Below are positions 34,027 through 43,102 of a stretch of 64,000 nucleotides of DNA, one piece after another. Numbering within the stretch: position 1 is the stretch's first letter; each line of letters begins with the position of its first letter. This DNA comes from Paraeggerthella hongkongensis (lineage in GTDB: Bacteria > Actinomycetota > Coriobacteriia > Coriobacteriales > Eggerthellaceae). Below the pieces are notes generated by a model, which made no database searches, had not been told where the DNA came from, and saw only the letters and a list, made by a program, of their open reading frames with translations. A program made the position numbers and the translations under genes. The stretch spans positions 1 through 64,000 of the forward strand of contig NZ_QICD01000003.1 in NCBI RefSeq assembly GCF_003726035.1. The letters run 5' to 3'.

Positions 34027-35019
34027 CTACGATGCCTTGCTGGCGCGGAACGCCTCGGTCAAAAGCGGAACAGCTTCGAACAGATCGGCTACGATACCGT
34101 AATCGGCCACTTTGAAGATGTCCGCTTCGGGATCGCGGTTCACCGCAACGATGCACTTCGAACCCGCAGCTCCTGCCATGTGCTGGATGGAGCCTGAAAT
34201 GCCGCACGCGATGTAGAGCGAAGGCGCGATGGTCTTGCCCGTCTGGCCAACCTGGAACTGGATGTCAGTCCATCCCTCGTCGACCGCGGGCCGCGATGCG
34301 CCGACTGCAGCACCCAATACGTCGGCAAGCTCTTCGATAAGCGAAAAACCCTCTGCGCCCTTCGTGCCGCGACCGCCCGACACCACCGTATCGGCCTCGG
34401 TCAGCTCCACGCGGCCTGACGCCCGGCGCACCACGTCGGCCACCGTCTGGCGCATGTCGCCGAAGCCGTTCACCTGCTGCATGACAACGGAAGCCGTCCG
34501 CTGCTCGTCAGCCTCAAGGGGTTCGAACGCCTTCGGGCGCACAGTGGCCAGCATAGGACGCGCATCGGCTGCGAAAACGATGTCGGCCTGGACCTTTCCC
34601 GAATACGGCTCGCGCGTGAACGCGAAGCCCGCCTCTTCGTCGTGCCCGATCGCCACCACGTCGGCCACGAAGCCGGTGTTGAACCGCTGGGCAAGCACGG
34701 GAGCCAGATCGAGCCCCGTCGCCCCCTCCGCGAACAGCACGGCATCGGGGCGCTGCTGCTCAACCAACGCTTGCAGCGCCGACGCGTACGCATCGGTGGT
34801 GTACGTCGCCAACGCTGCATCGTCCAGCACAGCGACGACATCGGCGCCCGCATGAGCAAGACGATCGAGCGAGGCATCGGCAAGCCCGCTGCCTAGAACC
34901 ACGGCCGTCACGCTGCCATCGCCCTCGGCGGCCATCGAACGCGCAGCCGCCATCATTTCAAACGTCACGCGCGGAAACGAACCGTCTTTCGGCTCCGCGT
35001 AAACCCAGATTCCTGCCAT
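34027..35019 (-). CDS. etfA: electron transfer flavoprotein alpha subunit
   Basis: This encodes 330 residues. The ATG follows AAAGGGGATCACC. The C-terminal FAD domain has the family signature [18 protein letters not shown] followed by [23 protein letters not shown]. Its N-terminal domain packs with EtfB. No extra ferredoxin domain is present, so it is not the CarE-type fusion. It is the middle gene of EtfB-EtfA-EMO with spacings of 18 and 1 bases. Confidence 0.95.
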   Translation of the reverse strand: MAGIWVYAEPKDGSFPRVTFEMMAAARSMAAEGDGSVTAVVLGSGLADASLDRLAHAGADVVAVLDDAALATYTTDAYASALQALVEQQRPDAVLFAEGATGLDLAPVLAQRFNTGFVADVVAIGHDEEAGFAFTREPYSGKVQADIVFAADARPMLATVRPKAFEPLEADEQRTASVVMQQVNGFGDMRQTVADVVRRASGRVELTEADTVVSGGRGTKGAEGFSLIEELADVLGAAVGASRPAVDEGWTDIQFQVGQTGKTIAPSLYIACGISGSIQHMAGAAGSKCIVAVNRDPEADIFKVADYGIVADLFEAVPLLTEAFRASKAS

Positions 35020-35037
35020 CGGTGATCCCCTTTCGTC

Positions 35038-35829
35038 CTACAAGACCTTGGCTTCGCTAGCCAGCAAATCCATCGTGGCGCGAACCACCTCGGCAGTCGT
35101 TTCGCCTTCGACGACGCGCCCTCCCTGACGGGCGGGCTTCTCGCGATAGCGCAGCACGCGGGTTCGGGGCTCCGCCTCAACGACTTCCGCCTGATCGACG
35201 CTTATATCGGCAAGCGTCCACACCGTGACGGGCTTCTTCTTCGACTGCATGATCGACCGAACGTTAGGATAGCGCGGTTCGGCCAGGCCCTGCTGCGCCG
35301 TTACCACGGCGGGCAAGGCAACGTCAACCAAGGCAACGCCGTCGTCGATCTCGCGCGTGGCGCGCACCGTTGCACCCGCTACGTCAACCGTCAGTTCCGT
35401 GACCACCTGCACACACGGCAGGCCGCGAAGCTCGGCAACGCGCGGCATGGTCTGCGCGCTCGACGTGTCGGCGGATTTGCACCCGCCCAAAACCAGATCC
35501 ACGGACAGGCGATCGAGGGCGGCGGACAGCACCCGCGCCTTCGCCGCACCATCGATATCGCAAAGAGCCGGGTCGTCGATGAGGTACCCCGCATCCGCGC
35601 CCATGGACAGCGCATGCCGAACGGCAGGCATCGACTCGTCCCCGCCTACGCACACGACGAAGACTTCCCCGCCGTGCTCCTCTTTCAACTGCACCGCTCG
35701 CTCGACCGCGAATTCGCTGTACGGATCGATAACGAGCGTCTGGCCCTCGGTCGACACGCGTCCCTCGGAATCGACGCGCACCTCCGCCTCGGTGTCGACG
35801 GTTTGCTTGATGCAGACTGCAACGTTCAT
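35038..35829 (-). CDS. etfB: electron transfer flavoprotein beta subunit
   Basis: This encodes 263 residues. ATG 35827-35829 lies behind an AAGGGGGGC site; an upstream GTG/ATG extension is not conserved. EtfB features are MNVAVCIKQTVDT, IDPYSEFAVERAVQLKEEHGG and LGGCKSADTSSAQTMPRVAELRGLP near the nucleotide-binding loop, with the hydrophobic recognition region at about 190-210. Together with EtfA it carries electrons from the acyl-CoA dehydrogenases. The acyl-CoA dehydrogenase gene lies 51 bases upstream, probably in the same transcript. Confidence 0.95.
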   Translation of the reverse strand: MNVAVCIKQTVDTEAEVRVDSEGRVSTEGQTLVIDPYSEFAVERAVQLKEEHGGEVFVVCVGGDESMPAVRHALSMGADAGYLIDDPALCDIDGAAKARVLSAALDRLSVDLVLGGCKSADTSSAQTMPRVAELRGLPCVQVVTELTVDVAGATVRATREIDDGVALVDVALPAVVTAQQGLAEPRYPNVRSIMQSKKKPVTVWTLADISVDQAEVVEAEPRTRVLRYREKPARQGGRVVEGETTAEVVRATMDLLASEAKVL

Positions 35830-35880
35830 GGGCAGCCCCCCTTCGTAGTCATCGCGCCGCGCTCGGCGGCGCAACGCTTT

Positions 35881-37020
35881 CTAATACTCCTTCAGAACCG
35901 ATTTCGCAATAAGGGAACGCTGAACTTGGCTGGTCCCTTCGACGATGGTGAACGATTTCGCGTCGCGGTAATAACGCTCGACCGGGTAATCCTTGCACAA
36001 GCCGTAGCCGCCGAAGATCTGCACCGCCGTTTCCGACGCCTTCACCGCCGCCTCAGAGCAGTACACCTTGGCCACCGAAGCGGTTTTCATCATGGCCTGG
36101 ATGTCGCCGCCGAACGCGGACGATGCCTGGTCGAGCAGCAGACGCGAAGCTTCCAGGGATATTTCCATATCGGCCAGCATGAAGCGGATGGCCTGCAGAT
36201 CGGCAATGTGCTTGCCGAATTGGATACGGTCCTTCGCGTACGCCGCAGCTGCCGCAAGCGATGCGGCCGTCACGCCCGTTGCAAGCGCGGCAACGGCCAA
36301 GCGACCGCGGTTGAGCGTGTGGTGCGCGATCTCGAAGCCGTCGCCCACGTTGCCTACCACGGTTTCGGGACCCACGTGCATGTTCTCGAAGAACAGCTGC
36401 GACGTCACGGAGCCGCGCAGCCCCATCTTGTCCTCTTTGCGGCCGATGATCAGACCCGGCGTGTCTTTATGCACGACGAAGCACGAAGGCTTCGATTCGC
36501 CATCCTCGTTGACGCGCGCAAACACCGTGAAGTAGTCTCCTACGGCGCCGTTGGTGATGAATATCTTGCTTCCGTTGATCACGTAGCCGTCCCCGTCGGG
36601 CAGAGCCGTTGTCGCGATAGAGGAAATATCGGAGCCGGCATTGGGCTCGGTCAACGCAAAGCAGATCTTAGCTTCGCCTGCGGCCAGCGCGGGAAGGATG
36701 GACTCCTTCTGCTCGTCGGTGCCGGAAAACACCAACGCGTCTGACCCGATAGCCGAAATAAGGATCATCAGGGCCACAGCCGGAGACTCCCGCGCAATGC
36801 GCTCGATCACCTGCACCCAGCAGTGCATGCTCACCTCGACGCCGCCGTGCTCCTCGCCGTACGCAAGCGCGAACAAGCCCTGCTCCACGAACAGCTCGTA
36901 GATGTCCTCGGGGAACTCGTCCTCCTCGTCAATATCGGCAGCACGCTGCGACACAACGTCGACGCACAGATCGTCCACCATCGCGAGGATCATGCGCTCC
37001 TCTTGCGTTAGTTCGTACAT
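35881..37020 (-). CDS. short-chain (butyryl-type) acyl-CoA dehydrogenase
   Basis: This encodes 379 residues; ATG 37018-37020 follows GGAAGGGG. It is the most conventional acyl-CoA dehydrogenase in the window: LTEPNAGSDISSIATTA, KIFITNGAVGDYFTVFA, KDRIQFGKHIADLQAI, QIFGGYGLCKDYPVERYYRDAK and FTIVEGTSQVQR. The catalytic Glu is in the classical loop (E361), and helix G has Gly (GRLAV). It heads the ETF/EMO operon, which points to respiratory oxidation of, or reduction to, a short acyl-CoA. Confidence 0.9.
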   Translation of the reverse strand: MYELTQEERMILAMVDDLCVDVVSQRAADIDEEDEFPEDIYELFVEQGLFALAYGEEHGGVEVSMHCWVQVIERIARESPAVALMILISAIGSDALVFSGTDEQKESILPALAAGEAKICFALTEPNAGSDISSIATTALPDGDGYVINGSKIFITNGAVGDYFTVFARVNEDGESKPSCFVVHKDTPGLIIGRKEDKMGLRGSVTSQLFFENMHVGPETVVGNVGDGFEIAHHTLNRGRLAVAALATGVTAASLAAAAAYAKDRIQFGKHIADLQAIRFMLADMEISLEASRLLLDQASSAFGGDIQAMMKTASVAKVYCSEAAVKASETAVQIFGGYGLCKDYPVERYYRDAKSFTIVEGTSQVQRSLIAKSVLKEY

Positions 37021-37416
37021 GGGACCCCTTCCCTTATCGTGCTTTGATCGAGGATTGATAGCAGGAGGCCGCCGCATACAGGCCGAATCGCCCACAAGCG
37101 ATTGCAACGGCGTATTCCTTTCCCACTGATTACTTTCATGATAGAGCGTCAACAAAGTATGCCTACGGTCAAAACAAACGGAATGAGCATCATTGCTGGC
37201 CAAAGATTTGGTTCTGTTCCTTCCTTGTACATGCGCAGTCAAATCCGATTGGGTAAGCTGCGAATTCTGCCCCGATACGCATGTGCGAAAACTGCACACA
37301 GGAAAGTAAATGACCGGGTCGCATCAACCTCCGACGCGCTATCATCACACTGAGAGATCATTTGAATTGCGCCCGGAAAACGCAAGGCGCAAGCAAGCCC
37401 GCAAAGGAGAACCACT
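37021..37416. promoter_or_regulatory. divergent promoter region, dehydrogenase operon and MetH-activation-like gene
   Basis: A 396-base non-coding region. AAAGGAGA precedes the plus-strand start at 37417. A TATCAT hexamer at about 37339-37344 is a possible -10 for that gene. No further element is recognised. Confidence 0.35.
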
Positions 37417-38271
37417 ATGGCCGTCCAGCTTCGGCAGATCATCGAAGTGCCGTGCGAAATAGACGCGCTTTCTCATCTTGACGTGCTGCGCCAGCTGGAC
37501 GACGATGCGCTTGGAGCGCTCGGCATCGATCCGTCCGAACTCGACGAAGCTCCAACCGAGGAAGAGCCCGCATCGGGCGATCCGGACGACGTGACCGACG
37601 AGCCGTTCGAACCCGAGCTTTCCGAAGATGCCGCGCATCGCATCGACCGCGCCGTTGCCGCTTGCCTTGCCGCGTACGAACCGCGCGGAGCTTACAAGGT
37701 GTTCAACCCCGCCATCTGCACGCTACCTCCCAAATACGTCGAACCCGCCATCAAGCTGGTCGGCACCATGATGGTGTTCCACGGGCAAAGCTCCTACGAA
37801 AAGCTGCGTCGCGCCACGCATTGCGCGCTCATGGCCGCAACCATCGGGCCCGAGCGGCCCGAAGCGCTGCCGGCAAACGCGGACGACCTCGATCGCGCCA
37901 TCGCACGCGCGTGCGCGCTTGCTTTGGTGGAGAGCACGGCCGACCACGTGAACGCCGACATCGTGAAAACCGCCCTGGACGAAGATCTCTACACCGACGA
38001 CCGACTCTGCCCGGGCGTCGGCGACTTCCCGTTGGAGTCCCGTTCGCAGTTCGTGTTCTACACGCAGTCTGAACAACGCCTGGGCTTGAAGTTGAACGCC
38101 GACGGAGCGTTCGACCCTCCCTTCAGCACGGTCGGCGTCGTGGGCATGTACGACCCCACGCAAAAGGGCCGCAGGCGCGCGTGCGGCCGCTGCAAGTACC
38201 GTTCCTTCTGCTCCATCCGCGCCATCGGTATGAACTGCCACGGAAGCAAGGGATCCTTCAAGAATCTCTAA
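37417..38271 (+). CDS. stand-alone protein with MetH-type reactivation (AdoMet-binding) domain
   Basis: This encodes 284 residues. An acidic linker (about 35-70) precedes a helical region and then a segment matching the activation domain of B12-dependent methionine synthase: LCPGVGDFPLESRSQFVF, RLGLKLNADGAFDPPFSTVGVVGMY. The C-terminus is a Cys cluster, RACGRCKYRSFCSIR followed by a further Cys, as in stand-alone activation proteins of anaerobes. These are thought to re-reduce inactive cobalamin on corrinoid methyltransferases. No corrinoid protein or methyltransferase partner is encoded nearby, so its client is elsewhere in the genome. It is divergent from the acyl-CoA dehydrogenase/ETF operon and ended by a hairpin. 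Confidence 0.7.
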   Translation: MAVQLRQIIEVPCEIDALSHLDVLRQLDDDALGALGIDPSELDEAPTEEEPASGDPDDVTDEPFEPELSEDAAHRIDRAVAACLAAYEPRGAYKVFNPAICTLPPKYVEPAIKLVGTMMVFHGQSSYEKLRRATHCALMAATIGPERPEALPANADDLDRAIARACALALVESTADHVNADIVKTALDEDLYTDDRLCPGVGDFPLESRSQFVFYTQSEQRLGLKLNADGAFDPPFSTVGVVGMYDPTQKGRRRACGRCKYRSFCSIRAIGMNCHGSKGSFKNL

Positions 38272-38635
38272 ACCCCCTTCGCGCGATAACGAAAACCTCC
38301 TGCGAAGCCCTGCGCGTTGCATGCGCAGGGCTTCGTCATCGCGTCGACAGCACGTCCTCCCCCCCGCCGGCATGGGCGCAAACGAGGACCCCTGGCAGTC
38401 ATCGGGAGCCTTTCCTGCGTCACTGCGCTTGCAAACCAAACAAAACCCCAGGTGGTGAAAATCACGCAGCATCTTAACCGGTCGAAATCCCCTTCAGGAT
38501 CGTCACAGGTCCCCCTTTGCGCCCACGATCGATCGAGGCGCTCCCATAAACGGCGAGAAGCCCCGGCTTGCACAGGGGCTTCCGCATCGCTTTCGGAAAC
38601 GTCTGGGAAAAGACGATCCGACGGGTAGGTGGAAC
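38272..38635. other. convergent spacer with two terminator hairpins
   Basis: Hairpin 38304-38334 (GAAGCCCTGCGC stem, seven-base loop) ends the MetH-activation-like gene. Hairpin 38557-38582 (GAAGCCCC/GGGGCTTC) ends the minus-strand acyl-CoA dehydrogenase. The remaining about 220 bases show no gene or RNA that I recognise. Confidence 0.55.
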
Positions 38636-39820
38636 TTAGATCGTGTACAGGTGATCCGGATCCTCCACGGCCTTCGCGTACTCCTTGAGGATGCCGCGAC
38701 CGGAGATGTGCACCATGATCTCGACGGTGCCGCCACCGATCTGGAAGCCGCGGCAGTCGAGCATGAGGCGGGACACGCGGGTCTCGTCGGTGTAGCCCAG
38801 GCCGCCCATCAGCTGCAGAGCGCGCGAGCAGCAGTCGGTCATCGCGGGAGCGCCATAGCGCTTGAGCATGGCGGCGTCGTTGTTGACGGGGATGCCGTTG
38901 TCAAGCTTCCAGCAGGTGCGATACAGGAAGTTACGGGTGTTGGAGAGCTCGATCTGCATCTCGACGATGTGCTCCTGAACCAGCTGGAACGTCTTGATGC
39001 CCTTGCCGAACTGCAGACGCTCGTTGGTCCATGCGCAGGCGTCGTCCATAGCAGCCTGAGCCTCGCCCAGAAGCTCGGCCAAAAGCACGCAGCGCTCCCA
39101 CTCGAAGTTCTTCATAAGCTGGTAGAAGCCCTTGCCCTTGATGCCCAGCAGCGCGCTCTCCTCGACCACGACGTCGTCGAAGTGGATCATCGAGAACGGC
39201 ATGATCTGCATGCCGATCTTGTTGAGCGGCTCGATGGTCACGCCGGGAGCGTCGGAAGCCACCAGGTACATGGACATTTCCTTGTTCTCGCGGGACGGAT
39301 CCTCGTCCTTGCAGACAACGATGAATCCGCCGGAGTTCTCGCCCGAGGTCACCCAGGTCTTCGTGCCGTTGATGTGGATCTTGCCGTCGGCATCCTTGGT
39401 GGCGCAAGTTTCCATGCCCTGGTTGTCGGAACCGGCACCGGGCTCGGAGATGGCCAGGCAGTACGGAGGATAGCCGTTCTCCTTGTAGTAGTCGATAGCG
39501 TACTTGACCTGCTCGGGGTTGCCGAACTCGCACATGTCGAACATGATGAGCAGGTTGGGAGCCATGGGGATGTTGCCGCCAGCATGGTTGAGCTCTTCGA
39601 TGATCATGGCCATGGTCACATGATCGACCGGCTTTCCGCCGTACTCCGCGGGCAGGCCGTACATGCCCCAGCCGTCGTCAACCCAAGCCTTGGCAACCTC
39701 GGGAGCGATGCCGCGGTTCTTGTAACCGGCAGCGATGACTTCCTCGGTCAGGTGCTCCTTGCACCACTCGCGAATACCCTTCTTGATCTCGAGCTGTTCC
39801 GGGGTGTAGCTGAAATCCAT
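38636..39820 (-). CDS. acyl-CoA dehydrogenase, helix-G-base type
   Basis: This encodes 394 residues; the ATG follows GAAGGAGGAAAC. Fold motifs: AISEPGAGSDNQGM, KTWVTSGENSGGFIVV, NERLQFGKGIKTFQ and MGGLGYTDETRVSRLMLDCRG. The classical catalytic loop reads IGGGTVEIM, so the usual Glu is missing. Helix G has WERC (E242), matching the isovaleryl-CoA dehydrogenase position, as in the CaiA-like protein. The spacing to the OYE-type enzyme gene upstream (138 bases, same strand) suggests joint expression and perhaps successive reductions of one substrate. Confidence 0.85.
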   Translation of the reverse strand: MDFSYTPEQLEIKKGIREWCKEHLTEEVIAAGYKNRGIAPEVAKAWVDDGWGMYGLPAEYGGKPVDHVTMAMIIEELNHAGGNIPMAPNLLIMFDMCEFGNPEQVKYAIDYYKENGYPPYCLAISEPGAGSDNQGMETCATKDADGKIHINGTKTWVTSGENSGGFIVVCKDEDPSRENKEMSMYLVASDAPGVTIEPLNKIGMQIMPFSMIHFDDVVVEESALLGIKGKGFYQLMKNFEWERCVLLAELLGEAQAAMDDACAWTNERLQFGKGIKTFQLVQEHIVEMQIELSNTRNFLYRTCWKLDNGIPVNNDAAMLKRYGAPAMTDCCSRALQLMGGLGYTDETRVSRLMLDCRGFQIGGGTVEIMVHISGRGILKEYAKAVEDPDHLYTI

Positions 39821-39958
39821 GTTTCCTCCTTCAAAGGACGGTCTCTATTCAAAACACTTGCGTGCTTGAACCTTGGTGATAGGATGCCGCCGTTGCAGCG
39901 GACGGCATCCGCTTCCAGAGGCGCAGCGACGCCGCGTCTCCGGGTTGTGCCATAAGAG

Positions 39959-42040
39959 CTACAGGGTCATCGACGCTGCGTAGCCGCCCTTGACAGCCTC
40001 GAGCGTTCGGTACACCTTGCCGGCCGGCGTGGTAGCGTCGCCGATGAGCTTGGCGTTCGGGAACACCTTGGCAATCTCGTCGTAGAGCTTGGTGTTCTGC
40101 TCGACGCCGAGCGACGTCAGAATGGTATCGCACTCGATAAGCTGCTCTTCGCCAGTCTCGACGTTCTGAACCTTCGCGCCCTTCTTCGTAACCTCGACCA
40201 GTCGGGTCAGCGGCATGAGCTTCACGCCCTTGGACTTCACCAAGTTGATGGTGGGGTTCTTGTCGATGATGCCGATGCCGTTGCCCATCTTCTTGGCTTC
40301 TTCGATGACCGTGATCTCGCGGTTCTCGCACATTGCCTCGGCAACTTCCAAGCCGGCGAATCCGCCGCCCACGACCACGACGCGCTTGCCCACGATAGCG
40401 GTGGGGCCGGACGCCATGTTCAGACCCATGCGCATGAAGCCCACGGTACCGCCCTGCGCCTTGATGGCCGCAACGGCAGCCTTCCACAGCATGCCCTTGC
40501 CCTCGGGAACCTTGCCGGAGCACATCTCTTTGATGTCCTCGGACTTCACGACGTTCTTGCCGTCGATGCCGGGAACGTCAAGGCTGATGATGCCGCCACC
40601 GGGAGACACGATGACCTCGTCGGGGTTGAGGGCCTTCACCGCGTCGGCGTCCACGTAGGTGTTGAGCTTGAGCTCGATGTTCGGATGCAGCTTCATCTCT
40701 TCGTTCCAGTAGGACACCAGCGGCTCGATCTTGGCGTTGAGCACCTGCGCCATGCCCAGCAGGCCGGCAACGCGGTCGGACTTGTCGAGCACGGTCACCT
40801 TGTGGCCGCGAACGGCCGCAACGCGAGCAGCTTCCAGGCCGCCGGGGCCGGCGCCAACGACGACGACGTGCTTCTGAGCCTCGGCCGGCTTCTCCTCGGG
40901 CAGGCCCACCTTGACGCCCTCCCACACGTTGGCGTTGACGGAGCACTGGCACGGCTTGCCGATGAAGATGTTGTCCAGGCAGCGGCTGCACACGATGCAA
41001 GGGCGAACCTGCTCGGGATGACCAGCGGCAACCTTGGCAGCCGTGTCGGGATCGGCGATGAACTGGCGCGCCATGCCCACGGCGTCGCCGTAGCCCTGCG
41101 TGACAACCTTGTCGCACATGTCAAGCGTATTGATGCGGGTGCCGGGGAAGACGGGCTTGCTCGTAACGGTCTTCACCTGCTTGGCAAGATCGATGAACTC
41201 GCCTTCGGGAACGATCTGGTTCGCAACCGGACGCGGAGCCTCGTGGAAGCCAGCCTGCACGCTCCAAGCGTCCACGCCGTGCTTCTCGACGATCGGGATG
41301 ATTTCGAGGGTGTCCTCGATGCGGTTGCCGTTCGGCATCAAGTCGTCGGCGGAGATGCGCACCAAGATGGGCATGTCGTCGCCGCAGGTCTTGTGAATCT
41401 CGTCGACGATCTCGCAGAGGAAGCGAGCGCGGTTCTCGGCGCTTCCGCCGTACTCGTCGGTGCGATGGTTGGAGTACTTGGACAGGAAGCGCATGACCAT
41501 GTAGCCGATGCCGGCGTGGATCTCGATGATGTCGATGCCGCTGTCCTTGGCGCGCTTGGCAGCTTCGCCGTACTGCTTCACCACGATGGCGATTTCTTCT
41601 TTGGTGTACTCGCGCTCGGGCATGCCCACGAACGGACCGCTGGGAACGTCCTTGGAGGGTGCGTAGGACAGCAGCGGATCGTCGCCGGAGGCGCGCCACT
41701 CGTAGCACAGCTGCAGCTGCGCGGCCACCTTGGCACCGTGCTTGTGGCAAACCTCGGCGATACGCTGCCAACCGGGGTTGAACTCGTCAGCCCAGATGCC
41801 GCATGCGCCCGTCGTGGTGTGGTACTTCGGCTCCGTGTTGAAGCAATCGCAGATGTACGCGCTGCCCACTTCGATCAGACCAACGCCGCCCTTAGCGCGC
41901 TGCTCGTAGAAGTCCACCAAATCGTCCGAAATGTGATAGTTGTCGACCTTCTCGATCGTCATCGGCAGCATGACGAACCGGTTCCTCAGCTCGACGTTGC
42001 CGATCGAGAACGGCTCGAGCAGCTTCTGATACTTTGCCAC
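39959..42040 (-). CDS. OYE/4Fe-4S/FAD enoate reductase (2,4-dienoyl-CoA reductase, BaiCD/BaiH type)
   Basis: This encodes 693 residues from GTG 42038-42040, with AAAGGGG eight bases upstream. Residues 1-340 form an old-yellow-enzyme barrel (NRFVMLPMTIEK, IEIHAGIGYMVMRFLSKYSNHRTDEYGG). A 4Fe-4S motif CIVCSRCLDN...CQC lies near 345-365. The remainder is an FAD/NAD(P) domain (HVVVVGAGPGGLEAARVAAVRG and RVVVVGGGFAGLEVAEAM). This is the FadH/BaiCD/BaiH/trimethylamine dehydrogenase architecture. It would reduce an activated C=C bond with NAD(P)H. The divergent TetR regulator likely controls it. The dehydrogenase downstream is a possible partner. Confidence 0.9.
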   Translation of the reverse strand: MAKYQKLLEPFSIGNVELRNRFVMLPMTIEKVDNYHISDDLVDFYEQRAKGGVGLIEVGSAYICDCFNTEPKYHTTTGACGIWADEFNPGWQRIAEVCHKHGAKVAAQLQLCYEWRASGDDPLLSYAPSKDVPSGPFVGMPEREYTKEEIAIVVKQYGEAAKRAKDSGIDIIEIHAGIGYMVMRFLSKYSNHRTDEYGGSAENRARFLCEIVDEIHKTCGDDMPILVRISADDLMPNGNRIEDTLEIIPIVEKHGVDAWSVQAGFHEAPRPVANQIVPEGEFIDLAKQVKTVTSKPVFPGTRINTLDMCDKVVTQGYGDAVGMARQFIADPDTAAKVAAGHPEQVRPCIVCSRCLDNIFIGKPCQCSVNANVWEGVKVGLPEEKPAEAQKHVVVVGAGPGGLEAARVAAVRGHKVTVLDKSDRVAGLLGMAQVLNAKIEPLVSYWNEEMKLHPNIELKLNTYVDADAVKALNPDEVIVSPGGGIISLDVPGIDGKNVVKSEDIKEMCSGKVPEGKGMLWKAAVAAIKAQGGTVGFMRMGLNMASGPTAIVGKRVVVVGGGFAGLEVAEAMCENREITVIEEAKKMGNGIGIIDKNPTINLVKSKGVKLMPLTRLVEVTKKGAKVQNVETGEEQLIECDTILTSLGVEQNTKLYDEIAKVFPNAKLIGDATTPAGKVYRTLEAVKGGYAASMTL

Positions 42041-42385
42041 GTTACAACCCCTTTCCGCTTTGCGTTTGCCAAGCGTTCATTCACGTGATACGCCAAGAGG
42101 GCGACTCGTTTTGCCCGACCTCTTGATCGTCATTGTACGCGCTGACTTTTGGGCTGACGATGGACAGATAGATTAGATTGTTGGTTATTCGGGGTGTTTA
42201 ACCCAACATTGCTGGTACAAATTGCCCATTTAGTGGGCTTTTTAGGGCATAGTTATCCCAATTCTGGGGGTTTGCAAACTACAAACATGCACATTTTTTT
42301 TATTTTGTCCTAGAAATAGCCGGCAGCACACGCTATACTGCAAGCGTTCACCGCAGGCCGTACAATCCGAGAGCGAGGCAGCCCT
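42041..42385. promoter_or_regulatory. divergent operator region between OYE-type enzyme and TetR regulator
   Basis: A 345-base spacer, A+T-rich. It holds an imperfect palindrome at 42178-42210 (TGTTGGTTA...TTAACCCAACA) and a GCCCATTTAGTGGGC repeat at about 42223-42238. Both are suitable TetR-type operators between the two divergent starts. Confidence 0.5.
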
Positions 42386-43039
42386 ATGAACGCGCTAAGC
42401 ACGATGCTCCTCATCGCCGACACCTTCGTGGCGCTTTGCGACGAAATGCCCTTGAAGAAAGTGTCGATCAGCGACATCATCGAGCGCACTGGGAAGAACC
42501 GCAAGACGTTCTACTACCATTTCGAGAACAAAGAATGCCTCATCACGTGGATATTCCGCTACGATTTAGGCCAGAAGCTCAAGAAGCGATTCCCCGAAAG
42601 CGCGCTGGTATACGAAGAGAACTCGAACGACTCCATCTCCCGCTTCCCCTACTACATCCTGCAGAAATCCGGCGTTCGCTCGCTCGACCATTCCGAGTTC
42701 TTCGAATGCTTCGGCAACGTGCTGGAGGCGAAGCGGCGATTCTACACGCAAGCGCTCGTGGACAACAGCCCCTATTCGCTGCGCAACTACCTGTACAACC
42801 TGTACTTGCCTGCATTGCGCACGGACATCGACACCATTTTGTCGAACCGCTACCTTCCCAACGAGAACATTCAGTTCCTTGCCGAGTTCTACACCTGCGC
42901 GTTTCTGTACTACTACATCCGCAAGTGCGACCAGCCCACTGTGGAGCATTTAACCGGTCAGGCAGGCCCTTTCGCCAACATCATCCACAGCTCGCTCGAA
43001 ATGCAGATCAAGGAAGCGCAGCTGCGACGCAACCTGTAG
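42386..43039 (+). CDS. TetR-family transcriptional regulator
   Basis: This encodes 217 residues. The N-terminal helix-turn-helix is of the TetR type (VSISDIIERTGKNRKTFYYHFENKECLITWIF). The all-helical C-terminal domain has a TetR_C-like region rich in Tyr/Phe, probably the ligand pocket. It is divergent from the OYE-type enzyme gene and separated from it by palindromic sequences, the usual layout of a local repressor of that gene. It ends in a hairpin shared with the convergent thioesterase gene. Confidence 0.85.
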   Translation: MNALSTMLLIADTFVALCDEMPLKKVSISDIIERTGKNRKTFYYHFENKECLITWIFRYDLGQKLKKRFPESALVYEENSNDSISRFPYYILQKSGVRSLDHSEFFECFGNVLEAKRRFYTQALVDNSPYSLRNYLYNLYLPALRTDIDTILSNRYLPNENIQFLAEFYTCAFLYYYIRKCDQPTVEHLTGQAGPFANIIHSSLEMQIKEAQLRRNL

Positions 43040-43045
43040 GCTTTC

Positions 43046-43095
43046 AGCGCCCTGAAGGAAAGGCTGCGAATTGCGCGCTTTTTCTTCAGGGCGCT
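43046..43095. terminator. terminator between TetR and thioesterase genes
   Basis: AGCGCCCTGAAG (43046-43057) pairs perfectly with 43084-43095 around a 26-base loop containing a T-run. It lies between convergent stops. Confidence 0.7.
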
Positions 43096-43102
43096 TTGCT
43101 TC

